Source: CAVVTR01 sp963751245
GTDB taxonomy: Bacteria; Acidobacteriota; Thermoanaerobaculia; Thermoanaerobaculales; Thermoanaerobaculaceae
Direction: 5' to 3'
Assembly (NCBI GenBank): GCA_963751245.1
Contig: CAVVTR010000001.1
Location: 62,001-126,000, forward strand
Length of the DNA stretch: 64,000 bases
Part shown: piece by piece, positions 55,493-63,581 of the stretch
How the letters are laid out: the number at the start of each line of letters is the position of its first letter
Position numbering within the stretch: the first letter of the stretch is position 1
Made by a program: the position numbers and the translations under genes
The notes under the pieces: model-generated
The model's input: only the letters and a program-made list of their open reading frames with translations
Databases searched by the model: none
What the model was told of the DNA's origin: nothing

Positions 55493-55525
55493 GCGCCCGG
55501 GAAGTGAATTCCCGGGCGCTTTCTG
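55493..55525 (+). terminator. repeat hairpin 3 with compensatory stem changes
   Basis: GCGCCCGGGAA - GTGAA - TTCCCGGGCGC, an 11-bp perfect stem. Relative to hairpins 1 and 2 several stem bases are changed on one arm, and all are matched on the other, while the GTGAA loop and the following CTTTCT are kept. Pairing is therefore under selection. Confidence 0.65.
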
Positions 55526-55651
55526 TCGCCTCCGCACCACCCCCCGCCCGGCCAGGCGGCGCCGGCGGTGCGGCGGCGAGGGCGCCTTTACACTGCTCGA
55601 AGGGCGCGAGCCTCCGCCCGCTCCTGCAGAGGCCCTGTGGAGGGAGAGACG

Positions 55652-56125
55652 ATGGCCATGGACAAGCAACCCAACTCGCGCTCGTGCTTCCTGTGCGGCC
55701 GGGAGAACCCCATCAGTCTCAAGGTCAGCTGGTACAACGACCCCGAGAACCGCCAGGTCCGCGCCACCGTGACGGTACCGGACGACTTCAACTCCTACCC
55801 CGGCATCGTCCACGGCGGCGTCGTCGCCGCCCTCCTCGACGAGACCGCAGGCCGCGCCGTGATGCTGGACGGCGACTGGTCCAACCTCATGGTCACGCTC
55901 AAGCTCGAGGTCACCTACCGCCGCACCACGCCCACCGGAACCCCCCTCGAGGTCGTGGGCTGGGTGGTGAGGGGCGGTCACCGCCGCGCCCAGGTCGCGG
56001 GCGAGGTCCGGCTCCCCGACGGCACCGTCACCGCCCGCTGCGAGGCCCTCATCGTGCGCCCCCCCGAGGACGTGCTGGCGGGGTGGGAGGCCGAGCGTGC
56101 CCACTGGCGCGTCTACGACGACTGA
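55652..56125 (+). CDS. PaaI-type hot-dog thioesterase
   Basis: 157 residues. The N-terminal CFLCGRENPISLKVSW segment, then YPGIVHGGVVAALLDETAGRA with the hot-dog helix and its conserved H-G-G, and the MVTLKLEVTYRRTTP strand. The family hydrolyses acyl-CoA or aryl-CoA thioesters. The two Cys in CFLCG at the start are typical of a subgroup. GGAGGGAGAGACG precedes the ATG, and a TACACT at 55589-55594 is a possible -10. Its last 13 nt overlap the end of the convergent ppsR gene. Confidence 0.85.
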   Translation: MAMDKQPNSRSCFLCGRENPISLKVSWYNDPENRQVRATVTVPDDFNSYPGIVHGGVVAALLDETAGRAVMLDGDWSNLMVTLKLEVTYRRTTPTGTPLEVVGWVVRGGHRRAQVAGEVRLPDGTVTARCEALIVRPPEDVLAGWEAERAHWRVYDD

Positions 56126-56922
56126 GCGGTCCCCCCCTCCCGCAGGGCGAGGATCTCCCGGGCCACCTCCTCCACCGACTTGCCGGTGACGTCGACGCGG
56201 TTCCAGCCGTGCTCCAGGCAGAGGTGCTGGGAGTGCAGCAGCTCCGCCCGCACCTGCGGCAGCGACGCGTACACCCCCGACGGCATGCCCAGGTACACCG
56301 CCCTGGCGCGGCGCAGCTCGGCGAGCCTGACCGCGGTCATGAGCAGCCCGAACACCCGCCCCGGAGGCAGCGACGCCACCGCCGCCGGCACCGGCACGTC
56401 CGGGACGATGGGGACGTTGGCGGCGAACCAGCCGCGGTAGGCGAGGTAGAGCATGGTCGGCGTCTTCATGGTGCGCGATACGCCCACGAGCACGATCTCC
56501 GCCCCCTCCAGCTCGTCCGCGCGCTGCCCGTCGTCGTGGCGGAAGGCGAACTCCACCGCCTCGATGGCGCGCGCCTTGGCCTCCACGAGCTGCTGGAACA
56601 GGCCCGGCTTCTCCTGCGGGCTGAGGTCCAGCCGGTGCGCCAGCCGCTCCAGCACCGGCCCCATCAGGTCCATGGAGTCCACGCCGTGGAGCCGGCACTC
56701 CTGCAGCATGAGCCGCCTGGACTCGTCCGACACCAGCGTGTGGAGGAGCAGCGCCTCGCTGGCCGCCGCCTCCTGCACCACCGTGCGGACCTGTGCGTCG
56801 GAGCGGACGCCCCCCCGGCGCACGATCTCCACCGGAGCGTCTCCGAACTGCACCAGGGCCGCGCGGGTCACACGCTCCGCGGTCTCCCCGGTGGAGTCCG
56901 ACACCACGAGGATGGTGAGCAT
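56113..56922 (-). CDS. ppsR: PEP synthase / PPDK regulatory kinase-pyrophosphorylase
   Basis: 269 residues of the DUF299 family. VVSDSTGETAERVTRAAL opens the protein, and the nucleotide-binding region GVSRTMKTPTMLYLAYRG is the family P-loop (Met replaces the usual Ser in SRTSKTPT). GMPSGVYASLPQVRAELLHSQ and NRVDVTGKSVEEVA follow near the end. The protein phosphorylates and dephosphorylates a Thr in phosphoenolpyruvate synthase or pyruvate phosphate dikinase, switching gluconeogenic flux. Its target gene is not in the window; pyruvate kinase is at 16688. GGGAGGACCGGGAG precedes the ATG. Confidence 0.92.
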   Translation of the reverse strand: MLTILVVSDSTGETAERVTRAALVQFGDAPVEIVRRGGVRSDAQVRTVVQEAAASEALLLHTLVSDESRRLMLQECRLHGVDSMDLMGPVLERLAHRLDLSPQEKPGLFQQLVEAKARAIEAVEFAFRHDDGQRADELEGAEIVLVGVSRTMKTPTMLYLAYRGWFAANVPIVPDVPVPAAVASLPPGRVFGLLMTAVRLAELRRARAVYLGMPSGVYASLPQVRAELLHSQHLCLEHGWNRVDVTGKSVEEVAREILALREGGTAQSS

Positions 56923-57043
56923 CTCCCGGTCCTCCCTCGCCTCGATGAACCAGATATAGCACCCTCGCGGGCCCGCGGCCACGGAGGAATTCCGCGCCGG
57001 CCGTCGCGGTAGGAGAGGGTGGTGCGGAGCCGGGGAGGTGGTC

Positions 57044-58000
57044 ATGCGGATCGCGGTCATCGGAGCGGGGGGCGTCGGCGGGTACTTCGGGGGGCGGCTG
57101 GCCCGCTCGGGCGAGGAGGTCGTGTTCGTCGCCCGGGGAGCCACGCTGGACGCGCTGCGCCGGCGCGGCCTCCGGGTGGACAGCGTCGCCGGGGACTTCG
57201 CCCTGGACCGGGTGGAGGCCTCCGGCGAGCCCTCCCGAGTGGGCCCGGTCGACGCCGTTCTCGTCGCCGTGAAGTCCTGGCAGGTGGCGGAGGTAGCCCC
57301 GACCCTCACCCCCCTGGTGGGCCCCGGGACGGCGGTCGTGCCCCTGGAGAACGGTGTCGAGGCCCCCGACCAGCTCGCCGGTGTGCTCGGTCGCGGGGCC
57401 GTCCTCGGCGGCCTGTGCCGCATCTCGAGCATGGTCGTGGAGCCCGGCCACATCCGCCACGCGGGGCTGGAGCCCTATGTGGCTCTGGGCGAGCTCGGCG
57501 GCGGCGCGAGCGACCGTGCCGAGCGCCTCCGCGCCGCCCTCGAGCGCTCCGGGGTGCGCGCCGAGGTCCCGGCGGACATCCGCCTCGCCATGTGGGAGAA
57601 GTTCCTGTTCATCACGGCCGTCTCCGGGCTGGGCGCGGTGACGCGGGCCGGTGTCGGGGTGCTGCGCTCCCTCCCCGCCACGCGCGACCTGCTGGTGGCC
57701 GCGGTGGAGGAGGTGGCCGCGGTGGGCCGCGCCCACGGCGTCGCGATCCCCGCCGGGGCGCCGGCCGCCACGCTGGCCCTCGTCGACACCCTGCCGGAGC
57801 ACACCACGGCCTCCATGCAGCGGGACATCGCCGCCGGCAGGCCCTCGGAGCTGGAGTCGCAGAACGGCGCCGTGGTCCGTCTCGGTGAGGCCGCCGGCGT
57901 GCCCACGCCGGTCAACGCCTTCCTCTACGCCGCCCTGCTGCCCCAGGAGCTCGCCGCCCGGGGACGAGCGGACGGCGGCGGGGGTGCGGTCCTCACCTGA
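57044..58000 (+). CDS. panE: 2-dehydropantoate 2-reductase
   Basis: 318 residues. Starts MRIAVIGAGGVGGYFGGRLA with the NADP-binding GxGxxG motif, then LVAVKSWQV and ENGVEAPDQL (the conserved Lys and N-G loop). The C-terminal helical domain has MWEKFLFITAVSGLGAVTRAG, with the K in the position of the catalytic Lys, and the SMQRDIAAGRPSELE motif. It reduces ketopantoate to pantoate in pantothenate/CoA synthesis. A paralog with a frameshift lies at 3862-4631. GGGGAGGTGGTC precedes the ATG. Its last 8 nt overlap the LiaF-like gene end. Confidence 0.9.
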   Translation: MRIAVIGAGGVGGYFGGRLARSGEEVVFVARGATLDALRRRGLRVDSVAGDFALDRVEASGEPSRVGPVDAVLVAVKSWQVAEVAPTLTPLVGPGTAVVPLENGVEAPDQLAGVLGRGAVLGGLCRISSMVVEPGHIRHAGLEPYVALGELGGGASDRAERLRAALERSGVRAEVPADIRLAMWEKFLFITAVSGLGAVTRAGVGVLRSLPATRDLLVAAVEEVAAVGRAHGVAIPAGAPAATLALVDTLPEHTTASMQRDIAAGRPSELESQNGAVVRLGEAAGVPTPVNAFLYAALLPQELAARGRADGGGGAVLT

Positions 58001-58923
58001 CGAGGACCCTCCCCAGCGTGGCGTGCACCTCGAGGGTGAGGCGGCGGGGGGCGTCCTCGAACCCCGGTGACTGCCACCCGCCGCGGCGGCGGGGAACGCG
58101 GTCCTCGTCGACGCGGATCCGGGCCAGGCTGCTGTCGGGCACGATGCGGACAGGAACGCCTTCCGGCAGGATCACGGTGAGCCGGCCCAGCGTCACGCCG
58201 ACCCGCGCCGCGGCGTCACCCGACGGCGCCGGGAGCACGAGGCTCCCCTCCCCGACCTCGAGGAAGAAGCGGAGGCTGCGGACGTCGAGGTCGCCGAGGT
58301 CCACCCGCGCCTGCGCGGCGACGGCCCTGGCGTCGAGGGTCAGCGGCACGCCGGGGTGGAGCCGGAGGTCCCATCGCCCGGACCCGGAGGGGCCGCCGAC
58401 GAGAGCCGGAAAGGCGACCGCTCCCTGCGGAGGGAGCGCAGCACGACGTGGAGCTCGTCCCCTCCCGGAAGGAGGAGACGCGGAGGGGGCTGCCGCGGCG
58501 GGCCGAGGCCAGGCCGCTCACCAGGTCGGCTCCCGTGCCGGAGCCGGCGCCCAGGTCCAGCCGTCCCCCGACGACGTCGAGGTCGACGCGGGCGGAGGCG
58601 GCCCCCGCCAGCGGCACCGCCACGGAGACCGTCTCGAGCGCCCCCGGAGGTTCCGCGCCGGGGGGCCGGTGGGACAGCCTGACCGCCGCCAGGCCCAGCA
58701 GCGCCAGGATCACCGCCGCCAGGGGGAAGGCGATCCAGCCCGGGAGCCGTCCGAGGAGAAGGTCGAGTCCCAGCCCCACGAGGAGAAGCGGCCAGAAGGT
58801 CGACGCCACCTCCCAGGGGGACCAGGCCGTCAGGTCCAGGTTCCAGGCGAGAAGGTAGAGGCCCCCGGCGATGAGGAAGAGGGGGAAGGTGACGGCGTGG
58901 CGGTGGCGGGGACGGTCGTCCAT
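57993..58923 (-). CDS. LiaF-like membrane protein, two frameshifts
   Basis: The first frame (ATG 58921-58923) has four hydrophobic segments (VTFPLFLIAGGLYLLAWNL, STFWPLLLVGLGLDLLLG, WIAFPLAAVILALLGLAAV) and then RVDLDVVGGRLDLGAG. Around 58447 the frame changes to DELHVVLRSLRRERSPF, and around 58405 to PALVGGPSGSGRWDLRLHPG, which continues to the end with LRFFLEVGEGSLVLP and LTVILPEGVPVRIVPDS. The last segments match the LiaF/DUF2154 C-terminal beta domain. It stands 4 nt after the PspC gene in the same operon. LiaF proteins restrain envelope-stress two-component systems; a paired LiaRS is not seen here. Confidence 0.7.
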
Positions 58924-58927
58924 GACG

Positions 58928-59518
58928 CTACCTCCTCAGTCCCCGGGCCACGAGGGCGCCACCGAGGAGGACGAGCACGACGGGCCAGTAGACGCCCCAG
59001 TCGATCCACCAGATGAACCCCAGGTTGCGGGCCAGCAGCAGTACCCCGAGGGCGATGAGCACGGCCCCCAGCACGCTCCCGTGGCCCGTCCCCCCGACCG
59101 GCCGCGGGGCCGGCGGCGGCGGTGGAGCCGGCGGCACGACCTCCACGGTGGGCTCCCCGGGAGCACCCCCGCCGCGGCCTGGATCCTCCGCCGGGGGAGC
59201 GGGCTCATCGCAAACGGGCGCCTCCTCCCCCTTCCCGCCGCCCCCACCCCGGACCCCCGCCACGGCGCGGCGGGCCTCGTCCCCGTACTCCCGCGCGTTG
59301 CTGCGCACGACCTCCCGGGGCGCCATCTCCACCGCGCTCTCCCGCGGCACGATCACGGCCATCGCCAGGTAGATGAGGATGCCGACACCGTGCAGGAAGG
59401 CGAGCAGCACGAAGGCGAGGCGGACCAGCGTGGGATCGACGCCCAGGTGGTCGGCGAGCCCCCCGCACACGCCGGCGATCATGCGGTCGTGCTCGCTGCG
59501 GTACATCCGGTCTGCCAT
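58928..59518 (-). CDS. PspC-domain membrane protein
   Basis: 196 residues. The N-terminal PspC domain has MYRSEHDRMIAGVCGGLADHLGVDPTLVRLAFVLLAFLHGVGILIYL in pieces typical of the family (AGVCGGLA, VDPTLVRL). A long Pro/Gly/Glu-rich linker follows (~70-145), then two helices (LGAVLIALGVLLLARNLG and VYWPVVLVLLGGALVARG) of the LiaI/DUF5668 type. The fusion of PspC with a LiaI-like end, followed by a LiaF gene, indicates an envelope-stress unit. GGGGAGGACACC precedes the ATG. Confidence 0.88.
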   Translation of the reverse strand: MADRMYRSEHDRMIAGVCGGLADHLGVDPTLVRLAFVLLAFLHGVGILIYLAMAVIVPRESAVEMAPREVVRSNAREYGDEARRAVAGVRGGGGGKGEEAPVCDEPAPPAEDPGRGGGAPGEPTVEVVPPAPPPPPAPRPVGGTGHGSVLGAVLIALGVLLLARNLGFIWWIDWGVYWPVVLVLLGGALVARGLRR

Positions 59519-59704
59519 GGTGTCCTCCCCGGGAGGAGCGGCGCCGGGAGCCGCCTTCCCCCCCGAACATACGTCGTGCAGCGCGGCTTGTTGCGGCGCG
59601 GAGCCGGAATCCGCCATCCCGCGGCCGGGTTGCAGCCGGCAGGACGGGGACCGCGGGCCGCGCCACACCGCCGGCAGACGCACCGTCTTCAAGGGAGGCT
59701 CACC

Positions 59705-60136
59705 ATGCCTGCGCGCACCGCATCGGCACAGTGGAACGGGAGGCTACGCGACGGCTCCGGCAGGATGAAGCTCGGCACCGGAGGATACGAGGGCGCCTAC
59801 TCCTTCGCGTCCCGCTTCGAGAACGGAGACGGCACCAACCCGGAGGAGCTCCTCGGCGCGGCCCACGCCGGGTGCTTCTCGATGGCGCTCTCTTCTGTCC
59901 TGGAGAAGGCGGGCTATGCGCCCGACTGGATCCGCACCCGGGCCACCGTCCACATCGAGAAGGTGGGAGACGGCTTCAAGATCACCACCATCGAGCTGGC
60001 CACCGAGGGCAAGGTGCCGGGCATCGACCAGGGCGCCTTCCGCGACCACGCGGAGACCGCCAAGGGCGGCTGCCCCGTCTCGCAGGCCCTCACCGGGGTG
60101 GTCATCCGCCTGGAAAGCGCCACGCTGGCGTCGTAG
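59705..60136 (+). CDS. osmC: OsmC family peroxiredoxin
   Basis: 143 residues. The two redox cysteines are in LLGAAHAGCFSMALSSVLE and AKGGCPVSQALTGV, matching Ohr/OsmC geometry; GGYEGAYSFASRFENG and the TNPEELL segment place it in the OsmC branch. It reduces organic hydroperoxides in the cytoplasm with thiol donors. GGGAGGCTCACC precedes the ATG. It is divergent from the PspC operon and convergent with the CDF gene. Confidence 0.92.
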   Translation: MPARTASAQWNGRLRDGSGRMKLGTGGYEGAYSFASRFENGDGTNPEELLGAAHAGCFSMALSSVLEKAGYAPDWIRTRATVHIEKVGDGFKITTIELATEGKVPGIDQGAFRDHAETAKGGCPVSQALTGVVIRLESATLAS

Positions 60137-60140
60137 CGGC

Positions 60141-61033
60141 TCAGCCGGGGGGGCGGATCGGGGCCGGGGGGGACTGCTCCTCGACCTGGATGGTGGAGTG
60201 CTCGATGTCGAAGCGGTCGCGCAGAACGGCGCGGACCCGCCAGACCACCTGGGGATCGGGGGACGACACGGTGACGTGGGCGGACAGGGCCACGAAGCCG
60301 CTGGTGATGGTCCAGACGTGGAGATCGTGCACGCCGGCCACACCCGGGACCTCCCGGATCGCGTGGCTGACCTCCCCGAGCCGGAGGTGGGGGGGACGCC
60401 CTCCATGAGGATGGCCACGGACTCGCGCAGGAGGCTCCACGCCGAGAAGAGGACCAGGACCGCGATGAGCGCCGACGCCACCGGGTCGGCCCACCGCCAC
60501 CCGTAGAGCCAGATGAGGAGGCCGGCGAGGACCGCCTGGACGCTGCCCAGGGTGTCCGTGAGGACGTGCAGCCAGGCGCCCCGCACGTTGAGGCTCTCCG
60601 AGCGCCCTCCGCCCAGGATCTTCAGCGAGACCAGGTTGACGAGCAGGCCGCCCGCGGCGATGACCATCATGCCCCTACCGGCCACCTCCGGCGGGCTCAT
60701 GAGCCGGCGGTACACCTCCACGAAGATGAACACGGCGATGGCCACCAGTGCCGCGCCGTTGGCCATGGCGGCGAGGATCTCCCCGCGGTAGAAGCCGTAG
60801 GTCCGCTCGTCGTCGGGGGGGCGCTGGGCGATGCGGATGGCGAAGACGGAGAGGCCGAGGGCCGCGACGTCGGAGAGCATGTGGCCGGCGTCGGCGAGGA
60901 GCGCCAGGGAGTTGGTGAGCAGGCCGCCGGCGACCTCGGCGCCCATGTACACGGCGGCCAGCACCAGCGCCGCCGTCAGCCTCCGGCTGTTCCTCATCCC
61001 GGCCGAGTGCACGTGGCCGTGTCCTGCCGTCAA
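60141..61033 (-). CDS. cation diffusion facilitator (CzcD-type), frameshifted
   Basis: The start is TTG 61031-61033, after GGGGAGGGCGGC, opening MTAGHGHVHSAGMRN with His for metal handling. Six membrane helices follow; helix 2 has LLADAGHMLSDVAALG (HxxxD) and helix 5 GAWLHVLTDTLGSVQ, the two halves of the Zn2+/Cd2+ transport site. After VAILMEGVPP the frame breaks in a run of seven G (60389-60395). The other frame then gives HLRLGEVSHAIREVPGVAGVHDLHVW, the standard cytoplasmic C-terminal domain, to a stop at 60141. The repaired protein is about 297 residues. It exports Zn/Co/Cd against protons. Confidence 0.88.
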
Positions 61034-61241
61034 GCCGCCCTCCCCGCCCCGTCACGGGCCGCGCCCGCGAGGCTCTTCCGGCCCCGCGCTCCGCCGGATC
61101 CAAGGGTAGCGCACACGCGCTTGGATGGCGCCCGAAAGCAAACCTCCCCATTCGAGGTTGAAGAGGGTGAAAAGGAGCGGCCGCCTCCGGGAGGCCGGGA
61201 ACGCGGGCGAGATGCTCCTGAGAGGATGGGGGTGGTCCCAG

Positions 61242-61490
61242 ATGGGTGGATACGGCATGGCCGGCTACGGCATGGGGTGGACGTGGATCTTCTGGCTCTT
61301 CGTCATCGTCGCCATCGTGGTGCTCGCGGTGCTCATCGCGCGCGCCGCCGGCTCGCGGGGCGCGCCGCGCTCGCCGTTGCCGCCCGCGGCCGCTCCGGAG
61401 ACCCCCGAGGAGATCGTCAAGAAGCGCTACGCCAGGGGCGAGATCACCAGGGAGGAGTACCAGAAGCTCCTCGACGACCTGCGCCGCTGA
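61242..61490 (+). CDS. SHOCT-domain small membrane protein
   Basis: 82 residues from ATG 61242; a start at 61212 would add ten. MGGYGMAGYGMGWTW is followed by a helix (IFWLFVIVAIVVLAVLIARA), a Pro/Ala linker and the SHOCT motif EIVKKRYARGEITREEYQKLLDDL. These proteins are widespread beside metal-transport or membrane genes; SHOCT is an oligomerisation-type motif. It is divergent from the CDF transporter. Confidence 0.85.
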   Translation: MGGYGMAGYGMGWTWIFWLFVIVAIVVLAVLIARAAGSRGAPRSPLPPAAAPETPEEIVKKRYARGEITREEYQKLLDDLRR

Positions 61491-61504
61491 TCCCCCGCAG
61501 GGCT

Positions 61505-61510
61505 GTAGAC
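61505..61510 (+). promoter_or_regulatory. -10-like TAGACT positioned for a leaderless transcript
   Basis: TAGACT ends 8 nt before ATG 61519, which places the expected +1 at or beside the start codon. No Shine-Dalgarno sequence lies between them (GGCCGGT only). Confidence 0.4.
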
Positions 61511-61518
61511 TGGCCGGT

Positions 61519-62469
61519 ATGAGCGAGATCGACGCGGAGCTCGTGGCGTCGGTGCTGCCGGTGGTGGCCCGTCACACGCGCAGGACTCCGCTGCTCGAGA
61601 GCGAGTGGCTCTCGGAGGTCACCGGCGGCAGGGTGCTCCTGAAGTGCGAGAACCTCCAGGTGACCGGCTCGTTCAAGGTGCGGGGCGCCGTCGCCGCCCT
61701 GGCGCAGAGCCCGCCCGCCGCGGTGGTGGCGTGCTCCGCCGGCAACCACGGCCTGGGCGTGGCGCGGGCCGCGGCCGCCTTCGGCATCCCTTGCACGGTG
61801 GTCGTCCCCTCGACGGTGCCGCGGGTGAAGGAGGAGGCCATCCTGCGGCACGGCGCCCGGGTCCTCCGCTCGCCGCACGCCGGCTACGACGACACGCAGG
61901 CCTGGACCCTCGCCCGCCTCGAGGAGCTCCGCGGCGCGTTCCTGTCACCCTTCGACGACCCCCTGGTCATCGCCGGCAACGGCGGCACCACCGGGGTGGA
62001 GATCTTCGACGAGGCGGGTGACCTGGACGCCGTCGTCGTACCGTGCGGCGGCGGCGGGTGTGCCGTCGGCATCGGCGTGGTGGCCCGTTCGCGCCGCCCG
62101 CGGGCGAAGGTGATCGCGGTGAACACCGACGCGTCCCCCGGCATGTGGCTGTCCCGCCGGGACGGCCGCGCCCACCTGCGGGTGGAGGGGGCGGAGACGG
62201 TCTGCGAGGGGCTCGAGGGTGGTGTGAGCGAGCGCACCTACCGGCTCGGACTGGAGACCATCGACGACGTCGTCCTCGCCCGCGAGGAGACCATCCGCCG
62301 GGCGGTCGGCGAGGTGGCGCGGCGGGAGCACCTGGTGGTCGAGGGCTCGGCCGCGGCCGGGGTGGCCGCGCTGCTGGACGGCGCCCTGGACGCGGCGGGG
62401 AAGCGGATCTGCGTCGTCCTCACCGGCGGCAACATCGACTCCGGCCGTCTCGCGGAGCTCCTCCGCTGA
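61519..62469 (+). CDS. PLP-dependent serine/threonine dehydratase-like enzyme
   Basis: 316 residues of fold-type II. RRTPLLESEWLSEVTG, the PLP-Lys in LQVTGSFKVRGAVAA, SAGNHGLGVARAAA and the glycine loop in PCGGGGCAVGIG are intact. There is no C-terminal ACT domain, so it is not the allosteric biosynthetic IlvA; serine/threonine dehydratase, serine racemase or the ectoine-linked EutB-type are alternatives. The final VLTGGNIDSGRLAELL is typical. See the leaderless signal upstream. Confidence 0.88.
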   Translation: MSEIDAELVASVLPVVARHTRRTPLLESEWLSEVTGGRVLLKCENLQVTGSFKVRGAVAALAQSPPAAVVACSAGNHGLGVARAAAAFGIPCTVVVPSTVPRVKEEAILRHGARVLRSPHAGYDDTQAWTLARLEELRGAFLSPFDDPLVIAGNGGTTGVEIFDEAGDLDAVVVPCGGGGCAVGIGVVARSRRPRAKVIAVNTDASPGMWLSRRDGRAHLRVEGAETVCEGLEGGVSERTYRLGLETIDDVVLAREETIRRAVGEVARREHLVVEGSAAAGVAALLDGALDAAGKRICVVLTGGNIDSGRLAELLR

Positions 62470-62487
62470 GCGCCGGCGGCCCTCCCC

Positions 62488-63570
62488 TCAGCCGAACAGC
62501 GCCGCCTCGGCGGTGAGGCCGGGCCCGAATCCCAGCGCCACGCAGGGGCGCTGGGCCCCGGCGCGCATCAGCCGCTCGAGGATGAACAGGATGGTGGGGG
62601 ACGACATGTTGCCGCACTCCGCCAGCACCTGCCTCGATACCGCCGTGGCTTCCGGCGCCAGCCCCAGCGTCTCCGCCACCTGGCTGACGATGCGCGGGCC
62701 ACCGGGATGGATGGCCCAGGTGCGCACGTCCTCCACTCCGAGACCGTGCTCGCGGAGCCAGTGGTCGAGCCCGGGCCGCAGGTGCTCGCGGATGAGGTCC
62801 GGGACCCGGGCGGAGAGCGTCATCTCGAACCCGTGGTCCCCGATGCGCCAGGTCATGGCCTCCCCGGAGTCGGGGAGGAGCCAGGAGCGGCTGCCCCGCA
62901 CGGGCCAGCCGCGGTCCTCCGCCGGAGCCACCACCGCGGCGGCCGCGCCGTCCGCGAACAGGGCGTTGGCCACCACCTGGTCGGGGTCCCAGCCGTACTG
63001 GAAGTGGAGGCTGCACAGCTCCACGGCGCACACCAGCGCCGCACGGCCCCCCTCGGAGCCGGCCAGGGGAACGGCCACCCGCAGCGCGTTGAGGGCGCCG
63101 TGGCAGCCCATGAACCCGATGTGGGTGCGCCCCGTCGTGGGGGGCAGCCCCAGCGAACGGATCAGGGTGACGTCCATGCCGGGCGCGAAGAACCCCGTGC
63201 AGGACACCGTGAGCACCTGTCCGATGTCCGCGCCCGCGAGACCGGCCGCCTCCATCGCCCGTCGCGCCGCCGCCACGGCCAACCGGGGCGCCTCCTGGAC
63301 GTACCGCGCCATGCGCGCGCCGGTGCCCGGGCCCCGGTCCCCGGGCTCCGAGGGCGCCGGGAAGAACGAGGGGGCGACGACCTCCCCCTCCCCCGGCTCG
63401 AGGAGCACGCTGCCCCGCCGCTTGACTCCGGTCCGCCTGTAGAGCACCTGGAGGAGCCGGCGGTCCGCGTCGTTCCGGCAGCCGAAGCCCTCGGCGAGCC
63501 GGGCCGCGGCCTGTTGTTCGATCCGTCCCTCGGGCAACGCCGTGCCGATCCCGATGATCGCCGCTCGCAT
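62488..63570 (-). CDS. type III polyketide synthase (chalcone/stilbene synthase fold)
   Basis: 360 residues. The catalytic triad is visible: Cys in LTVSCTGFFAPGMD, His in TWAIHPGGPRIV and Asn in ECGNMSSPTILF. The conserved GFMGCHGALNALRVA and LALGFGPGLTAE-like end (VALGFGPGLTAEAALF) are present. Type III synthases extend acyl-CoA starters with malonyl-CoA to give alkylresorcinols, alkylpyrones or similar phenolic lipids. The neighbouring FAD oxidoreductase (12 nt apart, same strand and upstream in the transcript) could tailor the product. The acyl-ACP thioesterase is too far to link. Confidence 0.93.
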   Translation of the reverse strand: MRAAIIGIGTALPEGRIEQQAAARLAEGFGCRNDADRRLLQVLYRRTGVKRRGSVLLEPGEGEVVAPSFFPAPSEPGDRGPGTGARMARYVQEAPRLAVAAARRAMEAAGLAGADIGQVLTVSCTGFFAPGMDVTLIRSLGLPPTTGRTHIGFMGCHGALNALRVAVPLAGSEGGRAALVCAVELCSLHFQYGWDPDQVVANALFADGAAAAVVAPAEDRGWPVRGSRSWLLPDSGEAMTWRIGDHGFEMTLSARVPDLIREHLRPGLDHWLREHGLGVEDVRTWAIHPGGPRIVSQVAETLGLAPEATAVSRQVLAECGNMSSPTILFILERLMRAGAQRPCVALGFGPGLTAEAALFG

Positions 63571-63581
63571 CCCGCCCCCCT

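Larger units (their letters stand above)
55028..55575. repeat. tandem array of three ~182-192 bp units
   Basis: Units begin with CTATCGGTTGCGGGGG at 55049, 55241 and 55425 (periods 192 and 184). A partial copy of the unit head (GCGGGGGGCCCAGCGGCC) lies at 55029-55046. Units 1 and 2 are nearly identical over ~180 bp apart from the head region; unit 3 has diverged and its tail dissolves after ~55575 into the promoter region of the thioesterase gene. Each unit has two potential hairpins: a GC-rich one at the head (perfect in units 2 and 3) and a 10-11 bp one in the middle followed by a T-rich tract. Open frames run through the array in several phases, but no common coding frame or ribosome site is seen. 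Confidence 0.85.

Noticed and set aside
55028..55575. The repeat array as a CRISPR
   Set aside because: Units are ~180 bp and nearly identical throughout, without short repeats separated by unique spacers, and no cas genes are present.
53010..55772. A ~920-codon + strand frame running through the SDR antisense, tspO and the repeat array
   Set aside because: It crosses well-supported genes on both strands. The part in the repeats (Arg/Pro/Ser-rich) has no start signal and changes phase between units because their lengths differ.
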